Positions 1 through 7,823 are shown, counted from the first letter of the stretch. The stretch is DNA of 37,640 nt from Deltaproteobacteria bacterium (GCA_024279255.1 JAJRRT010000030.1:1-37640); one strand, 5' to 3'. The notes: generated from the letters alone by a model not told the origin. Made by a program: numbers and translations.

Positions 1-83
1 ACTAACCCTTGAGCGCGTAGCTTGCGAGCCACACCTTTTCCAGCTTCTTCGCGCAGGGTAACATTCAGTTCAGCATTAGCCAT
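1..83 (-). CDS. rplY: 50S ribosomal protein L25, 5' end only (partial)
   Basis: The first 27 codons of a minus-strand gene run off the left edge. The peptide begins MANAELNVTLREEAGKG, the usual N-terminus of L25/Ctc-type proteins that bind 5S rRNA. It follows prs in the same direction with about 70 bases between, and prs-rplY is a common gene order in bacteria. The start is the ATG complementary to 81-83, with a purine-rich AGGAA stretch just upstream. Identity rests on a short N-terminus plus gene order, so it is good but not certain. Confidence 0.8.
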   Translation of the reverse strand, partial: MANAELNVTLREEAGKGVARKLRAQGL

Positions 84-152
84 CTATCTATTCCTCCGTA
101 TCTTTCTTCGGTACGTCAATCTATCTATTTGGATGTACTAGCCACCTGCTTC

Positions 153-1085
153 TTAAACAAAAAGCGAGCTGACCGATTCGTCATTATGAATTCTGCGAAT
201 TGCCTCAGCCAGCAATTTGCTGACCGACAAGGTTTTCAAACGATCACATTTCATGACCAAACCTTCGACCGGAATGGTATTGGTTACAAGAACTTCCTGG
301 AGCTGACTGTTCGAAATTCGTTCCAGAGCAGGTCCAGACAAAACACCATGGGTCGCACAGGCCGAAACCGTCATTGCCCCTGCATTTGAAAGTGCATTCG
401 CTGCGGTGCAAAGCGTTCCGGCAGTATCGATCATATCATCGACGATAACGCAGTTTTTCCCCTTAACATCTCCAATAATATGCATGACTTCAGCAACATT
501 AGGACCACTACGGCGTTTATCAATAATAGCAAGTCCAGCATCTAGTCGCTTGGCAAATGCACGTGCCCGTTCAGTTCCACCAGCGTCAGGCGAAACGACA
601 ATCAGATCTTTCAGATTTTTACTCCGAATAGCATCAAGCATGACTGGAGCAGCATACAAATGGTCCACTGGAATATCAAAAAAACCCTGAATTTGACCAG
701 CATGCAGATCAACGGTCAGCAAACGATCAACCCCGGCTACTGAGATGAGATCCGCAACCAGTTTTCCGGTAATCGGTGCACGCGGAGCAACTTTACGATC
801 CTGACGAGCATAACCAAAATAAGGGACAACGGCATTGATGCGAGCCGCCGAAGCGCGTTTCAGTGCATCAACCATGACCAACATTTCCATTAAATGGTTG
901 TTCGTTGGTGCACTGGTCGATTGAATCAGAAAAACATCCCGGCCACGTACGTTATCACCGATTTCAACCTGAATCTCGCCATCAGAAAAAGTATTGACCT
1001 TTGCATTACCAAGTCCGACAGACAGATGATCACAGATCTCTTGAGCCAAGAGAGGATTGGAGTTGCCAGTAAAAATCTTGATCAT
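153..1085 (-). CDS. prs: Ribose-phosphate pyrophosphokinase (PRPP synthetase)
   Basis: Makes 5-phosphoribosyl-1-pyrophosphate from ribose-5-phosphate and ATP in the cytoplasm, feeding purine, pyrimidine, histidine, tryptophan and NAD synthesis. The 310-residue protein has the family length. It starts [17 protein letters not shown] and carries the phosphoribosyltransferase signature [13 protein letters not shown] near residue 215, plus the GYARQDRK flexible-loop region around residue 95. A GGAG ribosome-binding site sits 5 bases before the ATG. It lies between ispE upstream and rplY downstream, all on the minus strand, with a candidate promoter of its own at 1200-1228. Both halves of the family fold are present and nothing looks broken. 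Confidence 0.97.
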   Translation of the reverse strand: MIKIFTGNSNPLLAQEICDHLSVGLGNAKVNTFSDGEIQVEIGDNVRGRDVFLIQSTSAPTNNHLMEMLVMVDALKRASAARINAVVPYFGYARQDRKVAPRAPITGKLVADLISVAGVDRLLTVDLHAGQIQGFFDIPVDHLYAAPVMLDAIRSKNLKDLIVVSPDAGGTERARAFAKRLDAGLAIIDKRRSGPNVAEVMHIIGDVKGKNCVIVDDMIDTAGTLCTAANALSNAGAMTVSACATHGVLSGPALERISNSQLQEVLVTNTIPVEGLVMKCDRLKTLSVSKLLAEAIRRIHNDESVSSLFV

Positions 1086-1102
1086 ATCTGCTCCAATCTA
1101 AG

Positions 1103-1122
1103 AGGATATATTCAAATATCCT
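1103..1122 (-). other. Small hairpin in the prs leader
   Basis: A perfect 7-base inverted repeat (AGGATAT / ATATCCT) with a 6-base loop lies 17 bases upstream of the prs start codon, inside the presumed 5' untranslated leader. It is AT-rich and weak. It may modulate access to the ribosome-binding site, or it may be chance. Confidence 0.3.
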
Positions 1123-1199
1123 AAATACAAAAATGCCTGCCCTCGGTTTCCCAATGGCGGCGTCAGTCAGCATGTTCACATTGCGTTTACAGCGGGGCG

Positions 1200-1228
1200 T
1201 TTTTACCTGTATCAGCTGTGCCTGTCAA
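1200..1228 (-). promoter_or_regulatory. Candidate sigma-70 promoter for prs-rplY
   Basis: Read on the minus strand: a perfect TTGACA (-35), a 17-base spacer and TAAAAA (-10), placed between ispE and prs. It would give a leader of roughly 105 bases before prs. The spacing and the -35 box are ideal; the -10 box is only a fair match. Confidence 0.5.
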
Positions 1229-1247
1229 GTCTAGGAAAAGGTTTGAC

Positions 1248-2090
1248 TTATATCGGCCGAACTACAAATGCCTTCCATGGCAGAATGGAGGACAGAGCAT
1301 TCTTGGCCGCGATGGTTGCTTTCAAATCAGAAAACACCCCGAAAACACTGGCCCCACTTCCCGACATCAGAGTACCGAGCGCCCCATTTGTCAGTAAAAA
1401 ATCTTTCATTTCACCGATTTCCGGATGACGGCTGGCGGTCACTTGCTCAAGGTCATTGTGCAAAACACCCAAGAGGTCAGGGATCGTTATTACCGAAAAC
1501 CCCGGAAGGTTAGCCAGTTTGCCACCTTTTGTCAACTGCAAATTTTGGTAAACCCAGGCAGTAGAAACCGAGAAACCGGGGTTAAGCAACAGATAATATA
1601 CGTCCGGTAAAGGGGATAAAGCTTTAAGCGATGTTCCCGTCCCTGTCGCCCATGCTGGCCGCTCAAACAGGAAAAAAGGCACATCAGCACCCAAGCTTTT
1701 TGCAATAGCCAGCAATTGTGCCCCTGAGAGCGGATCGCCACAAAGTGAATTCAAACCAGACAAAACGGCAGCAGCATCCGAAGAGCCACCACCAAGACCC
1801 GCGGCAACAGGAATATTCTTATGAATTTGAATCGAAATTTTTCTGTCAATATCCGCGGCAACCAAAAAACCCCTAGCTGCACTTGCAGCAATATTCTCCC
1901 CATCGCCAAGGTCGAGCCCGTCACAAAAAACCTCAATTCCCTGCCCAGCTTCAAGCGAAATCTCGAGACGATCGAACAGATCAATCCGCTGCATAGCCAT
2001 TGCCAGCTCATGATACCCATCCGGCCTGCGGCCCAAAACATGAAGACAGAGGTTAATCTTGGCAGGTGCATTAATGATCAGAGTTTTCAC
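1248..2090 (-). CDS. ispE: 4-diphosphocytidyl-2-C-methyl-D-erythritol kinase
   Basis: GHMP-family kinase that phosphorylates CDP-methylerythritol at the 2-hydroxyl with ATP, in the MEP route to isoprenoids. The 280-residue protein begins MKTLIINAPAKINLCLHVLGRRPDGYHEL, where the KINL and GYHEL blocks are characteristic. The ATP-binding GHMP loop PVAAGLGGGSSDAAA lies near residue 95, and a C-terminal GSGAS motif follows. The start codon is GTG, preceded by an AAGGA ribosome-binding site. A possible tiny leader reading frame ends across this GTG (see 2087-2143). It is upstream of prs in the same direction. Confidence 0.96.
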   Translation of the reverse strand: MKTLIINAPAKINLCLHVLGRRPDGYHELAMAMQRIDLFDRLEISLEAGQGIEVFCDGLDLGDGENIAASAARGFLVAADIDRKISIQIHKNIPVAAGLGGGSSDAAAVLSGLNSLCGDPLSGAQLLAIAKSLGADVPFFLFERPAWATGTGTSLKALSPLPDVYYLLLNPGFSVSTAWVYQNLQLTKGGKLANLPGFSVITIPDLLGVLHNDLEQVTASRHPEIGEMKDFLLTNGALGTLMSGSGASVFGVFSDLKATIAAKNALSSILPWKAFVVRPI

Positions 2091-2143
2091 CCAAAAATTC
2101 CTTCAGTAAATATGTTTTCCCAGCCCCTACAGGCGTTCATCAT
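2087..2143 (-). CDS. Possible leader micro-ORF coupled to ispE
   Basis: An 18-codon frame (17 if the second of two adjacent ATGs is used) reads MMNACRGWENIFTEGIFG. It is preceded by AGGAGA a few bases upstream. Its TGA stop overlaps the GTG start of ispE in the form GTGA, the usual geometry for translational coupling. No homology claim is possible at this length. A -35/-10 reading of the same stretch (TTGACA at 2162-2167, ATCATC on the plus strand at 2139-2144) would place the transcript start inside this frame and exclude it. Both cannot be right. Confidence 0.25.
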   Translation of the reverse strand: MMNACRGWENIFTEGIFG

Positions 2144-2288
2144 CTTCTCCTGATGACCCCCTGTCAAGCGAGCAGTCTACATGAAAAAAAACAAAACAAT
2201 GCCGGATACAACAACGGAAAACTCCGTACAGTTTGGACAACTAAGTTACATAACCCGGTTCTAACCTCAAAGACAACCCAGTCACAAG

Positions 2289-2379
2289 TGGCGTATATTC
2301 GCCATCTGTGGCTACCTGCAGCCATTGCTGTGCCGCAATGTAAGAGAACTAGAGGCAAACGCTGGCACAAATAGCCACA
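2289..2379. promoter_or_regulatory. Cluster of inverted repeats upstream of the sigma-54-like promoter
   Basis: The 470-base gap between ispE and the first dctP (2091-2560) holds no convincing gene. It holds several close inverted repeats: TGGCG-N6-CGCCA (2289-2304), TGGCT-N6-AGCCA (2309-2324, exactly 20 bases further on) and CATTGC-N6-GCAATG (2323-2340). A longer-range 8-base pair of arms, TGTGGCTA (2307-2314) and TAGCCACA (2372-2379), encloses a second pair, TGTGCC (2329-2334) and GGCACA (2364-2369). They lie 50-140 bases before the -24/-12 element, the usual place for enhancer sites of sigma-54 activators. Whether they act as DNA sites or RNA structure cannot be told. Confidence 0.45.
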
Positions 2380-2430
2380 TCCCTGCGTGTTTTCAACAAG
2401 TTCTGCCCCATAAAAACAGCTTTCTATAAA

Positions 2431-2445
2431 TGGCATCATCCTTGC
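2431..2445 (+). promoter_or_regulatory. Candidate sigma-54 (-24/-12) promoter for the TRAP locus
   Basis: TGGCATCATCCTTGC has the invariant GG and GC separated by exactly 10 bases and fits the consensus TGGCAC-N5-TTGC with one change in the first block. It lies about 115 bases before the first dctP start. TRAP and Dct transporters for C4-dicarboxylates are classic RpoN-dependent genes, which supports the reading. Confidence 0.6.
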
Positions 2446-2560
2446 GATAGCTAGACGCGATAGATGGAAGAATAGAATAGCTTTTGTAAAAAACGACACA
2501 ACTTAACATAGGTGCGCTGACTTCTTAGCGATCATCATAGAAATATGGACTCAATCATCG

Positions 2561-3553
2561 ATGCCCCTTGTAAAAGTAATCATTATGCTATTAGCCCTGA
2601 TGCTAATTACTGGCGGCTATGTTCTGGCGGCACCAATGTCCATAAAATTCACCCACAGTGATGGCCAAGACTCAATCAAGGGGAAAGCAAGCGACTATTT
2701 CAAACGACTGGTAGAGCAGAGGACGAATAACCGCATTCTGATAAAAATCGACCCTGACAGCGCAGTCAGCACCCAGCACCTCCTTGAAGCGCTTAAAGAC
2801 AACAGCATTCAGATGGCCGCGCCTGAGATCTCTGAGTCATATAGCATCAACCCGCAATTGCGACTCTTTGATTTGCCGTTTTTGTTTAATGACTCCGAGC
2901 ACCTGCATAAGGTTATTGATACTGAAATCGGAACAAAGCTCCTCAAGAGCGCCAGTCAGGACGGCTTAATTGCCCTGTCTTTTTGGGATAACGGCTTCCG
3001 GCAACTAACGGCCAACCAGCCCGTGATCCGGCCCCAGCAGGTCGAAGGGCTCAAGTTTCGGGTCAAAGAGTCTGAGGTATTCAAAGGTCAACTTGTGAGA
3101 CTTGGCGCAGAAACACAAACCATCTCTGAGATGCAACTTTACACAGCGCTGGACGAAAAAAAGATTGATGGTCAGGAGAGCACACTGGCAACAATCTATG
3201 GTCAGAAACTTTACCAGGTACAATCAAACCTGACCCTCAGCAATCATCTTTTCCAGGGTTACATAGTCGTGACGAATAACCATTTTTGGTCGCAACTACC
3301 AGATGATCTGAAAGTTATCGTCAAAGGGGCTATCAGGGATGCCGCCGAATACACCAGAGACATGGCCACGCAAATCAACGATGAAGCCCTGACGAGGATT
3401 AATGCTACCGCAACGCTAAAAGTTGACAAGCTGACACAGGAGGAAAAAACACTCTGGTTTGAGGAGCTCAAACAACTCTTCCCAGGTCCATATAAAAAAA
3501 ACACTGAAGAATTCGTACGGAAAGCGCGGGAAGAGCTAAATAAGGTAGAATAG
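2561..3553 (+). CDS. dctP: TRAP transporter substrate-binding protein, DctP family (copy 1, divergent)
   Basis: Periplasmic solute receptor for a tripartite ATP-independent transporter. The 330-residue protein has an N-terminal signal sequence (hydrophobic stretch ending near VLAAP, about residue 25). The fold blocks follow: IKFTHSDG, the LRLFDLPFLF block near residue 105, the substrate-arginine region LKFRVKESEV near residue 165, and IDGQEST near residue 215. The block that reads KFSHVVAENTPKG in its neighbour is changed here to KFTHSDGQDSIKG, and GQENT is GQEST, so ligand preference may differ. No strong ribosome-binding site precedes the ATG; a later ATG at 2585 is the alternative start. 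Transcription likely begins at the sigma-54-like site. The next dctP starts 80 bases downstream. Confidence 0.88.
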   Translation: MPLVKVIIMLLALMLITGGYVLAAPMSIKFTHSDGQDSIKGKASDYFKRLVEQRTNNRILIKIDPDSAVSTQHLLEALKDNSIQMAAPEISESYSINPQLRLFDLPFLFNDSEHLHKVIDTEIGTKLLKSASQDGLIALSFWDNGFRQLTANQPVIRPQQVEGLKFRVKESEVFKGQLVRLGAETQTISEMQLYTALDEKKIDGQESTLATIYGQKLYQVQSNLTLSNHLFQGYIVVTNNHFWSQLPDDLKVIVKGAIRDAAEYTRDMATQINDEALTRINATATLKVDKLTQEEKTLWFEELKQLFPGPYKKNTEEFVRKAREELNKVE

Positions 3554-3580
3554 TTAACTGCGCAATTAATCATTAATCAA

Positions 3581-3605
3581 TTTTGTTGCTGTGTGAGCAA
3601 CAAAA
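3581..3605. other. Perfect 10-base hairpin between dctP copies 1 and 2
   Basis: TTTTGTTGCT, a 5-base loop, then AGCAACAAAA: a perfect inverted repeat 28 bases before the second dctP start. No T-run follows on the plus strand, so it is not a textbook terminator in that direction. A processing or RNA-stability element, or a protein-binding palindrome, is as likely. Confidence 0.5.
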
Positions 3606-3633
3606 ACTCAACCATTAAGCACAGGAGAGAAAA

Positions 3634-4626
3634 ATGTCAAAAAGCAAGGTATTACTGACAAGTCTGGTAGTTGCAGTAGCTTTCGTTGCTTCAGCATCGG
3701 TTGCGATGGCTGCTCCCATCAAAATTAAGTTTTCGCACGTTGTTGCTGAAAACACCCCCAAGGGGCAAATGGCCAACAAGTTCAAGCAACTGATTGACGA
3801 GCGTTTGGGTGGCAAAGTCATTGTCGAGGTATTCCCTAACTCGCAGCTCTTTGGTGACAACAAGGTTCTTGAGGCCATGCTGCTGGGCGATGTCCAGATC
3901 GCAGCACCATCCCTCTCCAAATTCAAGAAATACACGAAGTCCCTGCAGATCTTCGACCTCCCCTTCCTTTTCAAGGACATGGCAGCCGTTGAGAAGTTCC
4001 AGCAAGGGCCAGAGGGCCAGAAACTGCTGATGGCAACCAAGAAAAAGGGCCTGATCGGTCTCGGTTACCTGCACAATGGACTCAAGCAGCTCTCGGCTAG
4101 CTCCCCACTGCGTGTACCAGCCGATGCCAAGAACAAAAAATTCCGCATCATGAGCTCTGATGTTCTGGCTGCTCAGTTCGAAGCTGTTGGTGCCATGCCT
4201 CTTAAGAAGCCGTTCTCCGAGGTCTTCACCCTGCTTCAGACCAGAGCGATCGACGGTCAGGAAAACACCTGGTCCAACATCTACTCTAAGAAGTTCTTCG
4301 AAGTCCAGCCCTACATCACCGAGTCGAACCACGGTGTTCTCGACTACTTCGTCATCACCTCGACCGAGTTCTGGATGGGTCTGCCTGACGACCTCCGTCC
4401 TCAAATCAAGAAAGCCCTGGACGAAGCAATTCTTTTCGGCAACACAGTTGCGGCAGAGAAAGCCATTGCTGATCGCCAGAAGATCATCGACTCCAAGCGC
4501 TCTGAAATTGTCACCCTGACTGACGCTGAGCGTCAGCAGTGGGTCAACGTTATGAAGCCTGTGTGGAAGCAGTTCGAAGATCAGATTGGCAAGAACTTCA
4601 TCGAAGCAGCTATCAAGTCGAATTAA
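3634..4626 (+). CDS. dctP: TRAP transporter substrate-binding protein, DctP family (copy 2)
   Basis: Periplasmic C4-dicarboxylate-type solute receptor, 330 residues. The signal peptide is clear: MSKSK, a hydrophobic core to about residue 25, then cleavage after AMA. Conserved blocks are IKFSHVVAENTPKG, LQIFDLPFLF, the arginine-bearing KFRIMSSDVL, IDGQENTWSNI and LPDDLRPQIK. A good AGGAGAG ribosome-binding site precedes the ATG. This copy is followed directly by dctQ and dctM, so it is the most probable cognate receptor. A terminator-like hairpin between it and dctQ would favour more receptor than permease. Codon choice looks more C/G-ending than in copy 1, as in highly expressed genes. Confidence 0.94.
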   Translation: MSKSKVLLTSLVVAVAFVASASVAMAAPIKIKFSHVVAENTPKGQMANKFKQLIDERLGGKVIVEVFPNSQLFGDNKVLEAMLLGDVQIAAPSLSKFKKYTKSLQIFDLPFLFKDMAAVEKFQQGPEGQKLLMATKKKGLIGLGYLHNGLKQLSASSPLRVPADAKNKKFRIMSSDVLAAQFEAVGAMPLKKPFSEVFTLLQTRAIDGQENTWSNIYSKKFFEVQPYITESNHGVLDYFVITSTEFWMGLPDDLRPQIKKALDEAILFGNTVAAEKAIADRQKIIDSKRSEIVTLTDAERQQWVNVMKPVWKQFEDQIGKNFIEAAIKSN

Positions 4627-4647
4627 GCACGCAGAAAAACCTGAGTT

Positions 4648-4679
4648 GCGGGTCTCAAAAATCGAGGCCCGCGCTTTTT
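4648..4679 (+). terminator. Intra-operon terminator/attenuator between dctP2 and dctQ
   Basis: GCGGGTCTC pairs with GAGGCCCGC (one G-T wobble) across a 7-base loop and is followed by GC and five T's. It has the form of an intrinsic terminator, but the genes on both sides belong to one transporter, so partial read-through is expected. Confidence 0.75.
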
Positions 4680-4722
4680 CAAGCTTAGGTTAATACACAA
4701 AACTTTTCATAAGGACGGAAAT

Positions 4723-5283
4723 ATGGTTAAGGGGATAATTAACAGCCTGGAGGAGTCGATCATCTCCATCCTCCTGGCGTCGATGACCTTGTTGGTCTTC
4801 GTTGAGGTGGTCCTACGCTTCGGCTTTGGCAAGGGAATGATGTGGGCCCAGGAACTGACGCTGCATCTCTCTGCCTGGATGGTTCTTTTCGGCGTCTCTT
4901 ACGGACTAAAGGTTGGCTCTCACATCGGCGTTGATGCCCTTGTGAAAATATTACCCCCGAAAACCCGCAGAATAGTCAGTGGCGCTGCGGTCATTGCCTG
5001 CCTCGGCTACTGTGCCCTCTTCATTCAGGGGGCCTGGGTCTATCTGGCCAAGATGCACATGATCGGCATCGAGCTTGAGGACATGCCGATCCCCAAATGG
5101 ATCGGTCACAGCATTCTATTGATCGGCATGGTGTTGATCGCCATACTCCTGCTGCAGCTCCTCTGGGCGATCTATACTGGCAAGACCGATGGCTTCAAGC
5201 TTGCTGACGAAGCCAAGGACAGTATGCACCTGATAGAAGAGACCAAAGCCCAAGCCGCCAGTCAGAAAGGTGATTCAGCATGA
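4723..5283 (+). CDS. dctQ: TRAP transporter small permease subunit
   Basis: The small membrane subunit that pairs with DctM in Na+-coupled TRAP uptake. The 186-residue protein has four predicted membrane segments (about residues 14-34, 48-68, 90-112 and 130-155). It carries the family pattern of a tryptophan- and glutamate-rich stretch (MMWAQELTLHLSAWMVLFG) in the second segment and MPIPKWIGH before the fourth. Its hydrophilic tail ends in EETKAQAASQKGDSA. The TGA stop overlaps the ATG of dctM (ATGA), so the two are translationally coupled. Confidence 0.93.
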   Translation: MVKGIINSLEESIISILLASMTLLVFVEVVLRFGFGKGMMWAQELTLHLSAWMVLFGVSYGLKVGSHIGVDALVKILPPKTRRIVSGAAVIACLGYCALFIQGAWVYLAKMHMIGIELEDMPIPKWIGHSILLIGMVLIAILLLQLLWAIYTGKTDGFKLADEAKDSMHLIEETKAQAASQKGDSA

Positions 5284-6677
5284 CCACAGTAGCACTCTTT
5301 GTAATCCTACTCGTCTGCCTGCTGACCGGCATGCCGATCGCTTTTGCTCTGGGCCTTTCAAGTATCGGCACCATCCTGCTCTTCTCAGATTCCTCACTGG
5401 CTTCGGTTGCACTGAAGATGTTCGAAGCTCTGTCGGAGCACTACACCCTGCTGGCAATTCCGTTCTTCATCCTGTCTTCGGCCTTTCTTTCGACCGGCGG
5501 GGTTGCCCTGCGGATCATCAATTTTGCCATCGACTGCGTCGGCTGGATTCGCGGCGGACTGGCGATGGCCTCGGTTCTGGCCTGCATGATTTTTGCCGCA
5601 GTTTCCGGTTCTTCTCCGGCAACGGTTGCCGCCATCGGCTCGATCGTTATCACCGGCATGGTCAAGGCCGGCTATCCCAAAAGTATGGCCGCAGGGGTTA
5701 TCACCAACGCCGGGACCCTCGGCATCCTGATTCCGCCTTCCATCGTTATGCTGGTCTACGCCGCAGCGACCGAAGTTTCGGCGGCACGACTCTTTATGGC
5801 GGGTCTGCTACCCGGGTTGATGATGGGCAGCATCCTGATGCTGGCGATCTATATCGTCGCTCGGGTCAAAAAGCTTCCAGCCCAGCCCTGGGTCGGGACC
5901 AAAAAACTCATACAGTCAGGTTTCATCGCCAGCTGGGGTCTGATGCTGATCGTCATCGTCCTCGGTTCGATCTACGGCGGCATCTGCAGCCCGACCGAAG
6001 CTGCGGCCATCTCCTCAGTCTACGCCTTCCTCATCGCCCTCTTCATCTACCGTGACATGGGGCCGTTGAAAGGAGAGGATTGGAAGAGAAAAGAGGACTC
6101 GATTCCCAAGGCAGTCATTCGCAACCTGCTGCTGACCCTCAAAGCCATACCGCTCTCGTTTATCCACAAGGATACGCGCAAGGTCATGATGGATGCCTCC
6201 AAGGTTTCCATCATGCTGTTGTTCATTATCGCCAACGCCATGCTGTTCGCCCATGTGCTGACCTCTGAACGCATTCCGCATCACATCGCTGAAATCATCA
6301 TCGGCTGGGGTCTGCCAGCCTGGGGCTTCCTGATCGTGGTCAACATCCTGCTGTTGGTGGCCGGTAATTTCATGGAGCCTTCGGCGATCCTGCTGATCAT
6401 GGCGCCGATCCTCTTTCCACTTGCGGTCAAACTGGGGATCGACCCTATCCACCTCGGCGTGATCATGGTTGTCAACATGGAGATCGGCATGATAACGCCG
6501 CCAGTCGGCCTCAACCTGTTTGTCACCTCCGGGATAACCGGCGAAAGTATCACCTGGGTGCTGCGAGCAGCATTACCTTGGCTGCTGTTACTGCTGTTTT
6601 TCCTGATTCTGATCACCTATATTCCACAGATTTCGCTCTTCCTGCCGGAGTATATCGATCACCTCAAGGGATACTAA
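5280..6677 (+). CDS. dctM: TRAP transporter large permease subunit
   Basis: The ion-coupled transport subunit of the TRAP system in the inner membrane. The 465-residue protein is almost wholly hydrophobic with a dozen or so membrane segments. It shows the family blocks LLTGMPIAFALG near the N-terminus, GGLAMASVLACMIFAAVSGSSPATVAAIGS around residues 90-120 and NAGTLGILIPPSI near residue 150. The C-terminal half has GNFMEPSAILLIMAPILFP and GMITPPVGLNLF. A charged loop of about 45 residues (about 260-305) in the middle is longer than in the classic DctM. It is coupled to dctQ by a 4-base overlap and followed by a strong terminator. Confidence 0.95.
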   Translation: MTTVALFVILLVCLLTGMPIAFALGLSSIGTILLFSDSSLASVALKMFEALSEHYTLLAIPFFILSSAFLSTGGVALRIINFAIDCVGWIRGGLAMASVLACMIFAAVSGSSPATVAAIGSIVITGMVKAGYPKSMAAGVITNAGTLGILIPPSIVMLVYAAATEVSAARLFMAGLLPGLMMGSILMLAIYIVARVKKLPAQPWVGTKKLIQSGFIASWGLMLIVIVLGSIYGGICSPTEAAAISSVYAFLIALFIYRDMGPLKGEDWKRKEDSIPKAVIRNLLLTLKAIPLSFIHKDTRKVMMDASKVSIMLLFIIANAMLFAHVLTSERIPHHIAEIIIGWGLPAWGFLIVVNILLLVAGNFMEPSAILLIMAPILFPLAVKLGIDPIHLGVIMVVNMEIGMITPPVGLNLFVTSGITGESITWVLRAALPWLLLLLFFLILITYIPQISLFLPEYIDHLKGY

Positions 6678-6700
6678 ATCCCGCTAAGCTCATTGCAATA

Positions 6701-6735
6701 AAAAGAAGGGAGGCAGCTTGCCTCCCTTCTTTTTT
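6701..6735 (+). terminator. Rho-independent terminator after dctM
   Basis: A 15-base perfect stem (AAAAGAAGGGAGGCA with its complement), a 3-base loop and a run of T's, 24 bases after the dctM stop. It separates the third dctP from the dctPQM unit. Confidence 0.9.
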
Positions 6736-6840
6736 GCTATTGATCGTTTCTACAGCACTGATTACACTGATGTTCCCTGCACTATTGACAAAATGGAATA
6801 CAAATCCTTCACTCCCTTGAGCCTGATAACTGGAGCGAGC

Positions 6841-7818
6841 ATGCACCCTGTTAAATTTCTGCTGATTCTGCTGGCATTGCTCTTTATCATTCCACCTCCC
6901 CTGCAAGCCAAACCGCTCACCATCAAATTCAGCCACGTGGTCGCCAAAGACACCCCCAAAGGCAAAGCAGCTGAGTTTTTCAAACAACGGATTGAAGAAC
7001 GATCCGCCGGTCGCATTCATATCAAAATCTATCCCGATGCCACACTTTACGGCGACCGCGCAGCCCTATCGGCTCTTCAACTAAACGACATCCAGCTAGC
7101 AGCACCAAGCTTTTCCAAATTCATCGATCACACCCCTCAACTCCAACTGTTCGACCTGCCCTTTCTCTTTCGCAACACCGAACACCTGCATCGGGTTCTG
7201 GACGGTAAAGTTGGCAAAAAGCTATTGCAACAAGCAAGTATCAAAGGTCTGCATGCTCTTGGTTTTTGGGACAATGGATTCAAGCAGATCTCGGCCAACA
7301 AACCACTGATTACACCCGAAGATGCCGCTTCTCTGAAGTTTCGCATCATGAGTTCAAAGATACTTGAAGCTCAGTTTCGTACGATTGGTGCCGACCCACA
7401 GATTCTGTCATTCTCTGAAGTTTATTCAGCATTACAACAAGGGATTGTTGCCGGGCAGGAGAACACACTATCGAATATCTACATCAAGAGATTCTATCTG
7501 GTACAGTCCGACCTGACGATCTCCAATCATGGCTATCTCGGATACCTGCTGGTGACCAACGATATTTTCTGGCAGAAGCTCCCCGATGACCTCAAACAGA
7601 TCGTTTCAGAAGTCAGCACAGAGACCACAAATTTTGCACGTAGCATTGCCACGCAGGTCAATGGGGACTACCTGAATAAGATTGAAGCTTCAGGAAAGAT
7701 CAACATACATCACCTCACTCCAGACCAACGAGCAGTCTGGCAAAAAAAGATGCTGAGCATCTATCCTGATTTTTATAATCTCATCGGTGAGGAACTGATC
7801 AAACAATCTCAAAAATAA
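6841..7818 (+). CDS. dctP: TRAP transporter substrate-binding protein, DctP family (copy 3)
   Basis: A third periplasmic DctP-type receptor, 325 residues from the ATG at 6841. That start gives a clean signal peptide (MHPVKFLLILLALLFII to LQAKP) and has a GGAGCG ribosome-binding site 6 bases upstream. An in-frame upstream extension to 6718 would begin inside the terminator stem and is rejected. Blocks are IKFSHVVAKDTPKG, LQLFDLPFLF, LKFRIMSSKIL and VAGQENTLSNI, closer to copy 2 than to copy 1 in the ligand-facing blocks. No permease genes follow it, so it presumably shares DctQM or serves another permease. Confidence 0.92.
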   Translation: MHPVKFLLILLALLFIIPPPLQAKPLTIKFSHVVAKDTPKGKAAEFFKQRIEERSAGRIHIKIYPDATLYGDRAALSALQLNDIQLAAPSFSKFIDHTPQLQLFDLPFLFRNTEHLHRVLDGKVGKKLLQQASIKGLHALGFWDNGFKQISANKPLITPEDAASLKFRIMSSKILEAQFRTIGADPQILSFSEVYSALQQGIVAGQENTLSNIYIKRFYLVQSDLTISNHGYLGYLLVTNDIFWQKLPDDLKQIVSEVSTETTNFARSIATQVNGDYLNKIEASGKINIHHLTPDQRAVWQKKMLSIYPDFYNLIGEELIKQSQK

Positions 7819-7823
7819 GCATA

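Noticed and set aside
1086..1247. A tRNA gene between ispE and prs, expected from some related genomes
   Set aside because: No cloverleaf, T-loop or CCA end can be found on either strand; only a promoter and a small hairpin are visible.
2351..2400. Resemblance of GGCAAAC...CAAATAGCCAC to parts of a cyclic-dinucleotide (GEMM) riboswitch
   Set aside because: The middle hairpin required between the two conserved blocks has no room, and no receptor-helix or tetraloop sequence is visible.
2164..2499. A 111-codon open frame on the minus strand in the gap before dctP1
   Set aside because: Its sequence looks like random translation (Cys/Leu-rich, no family resemblance), it has no good ribosome-binding site, and it overlaps the inverted-repeat cluster and the sigma-54-like promoter.
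3691..4404. A 237-codon frame opposite dctP copy 2
   Set aside because: It is a shadow of a strongly supported dctP gene with biased codon use, and its translation resembles no family.
6708..6722. A GG-N10-GC match that could be a sigma-54 promoter for the third dctP
   Set aside because: It lies wholly inside the perfect stem of the dctM terminator and lacks the rest of the consensus.
6718..6840. N-terminal extension of the third dctP to 6718
   Set aside because: It would start within a terminator stem and put a hydrophilic segment before the signal peptide; the ATG at 6841 has a ribosome-binding site.
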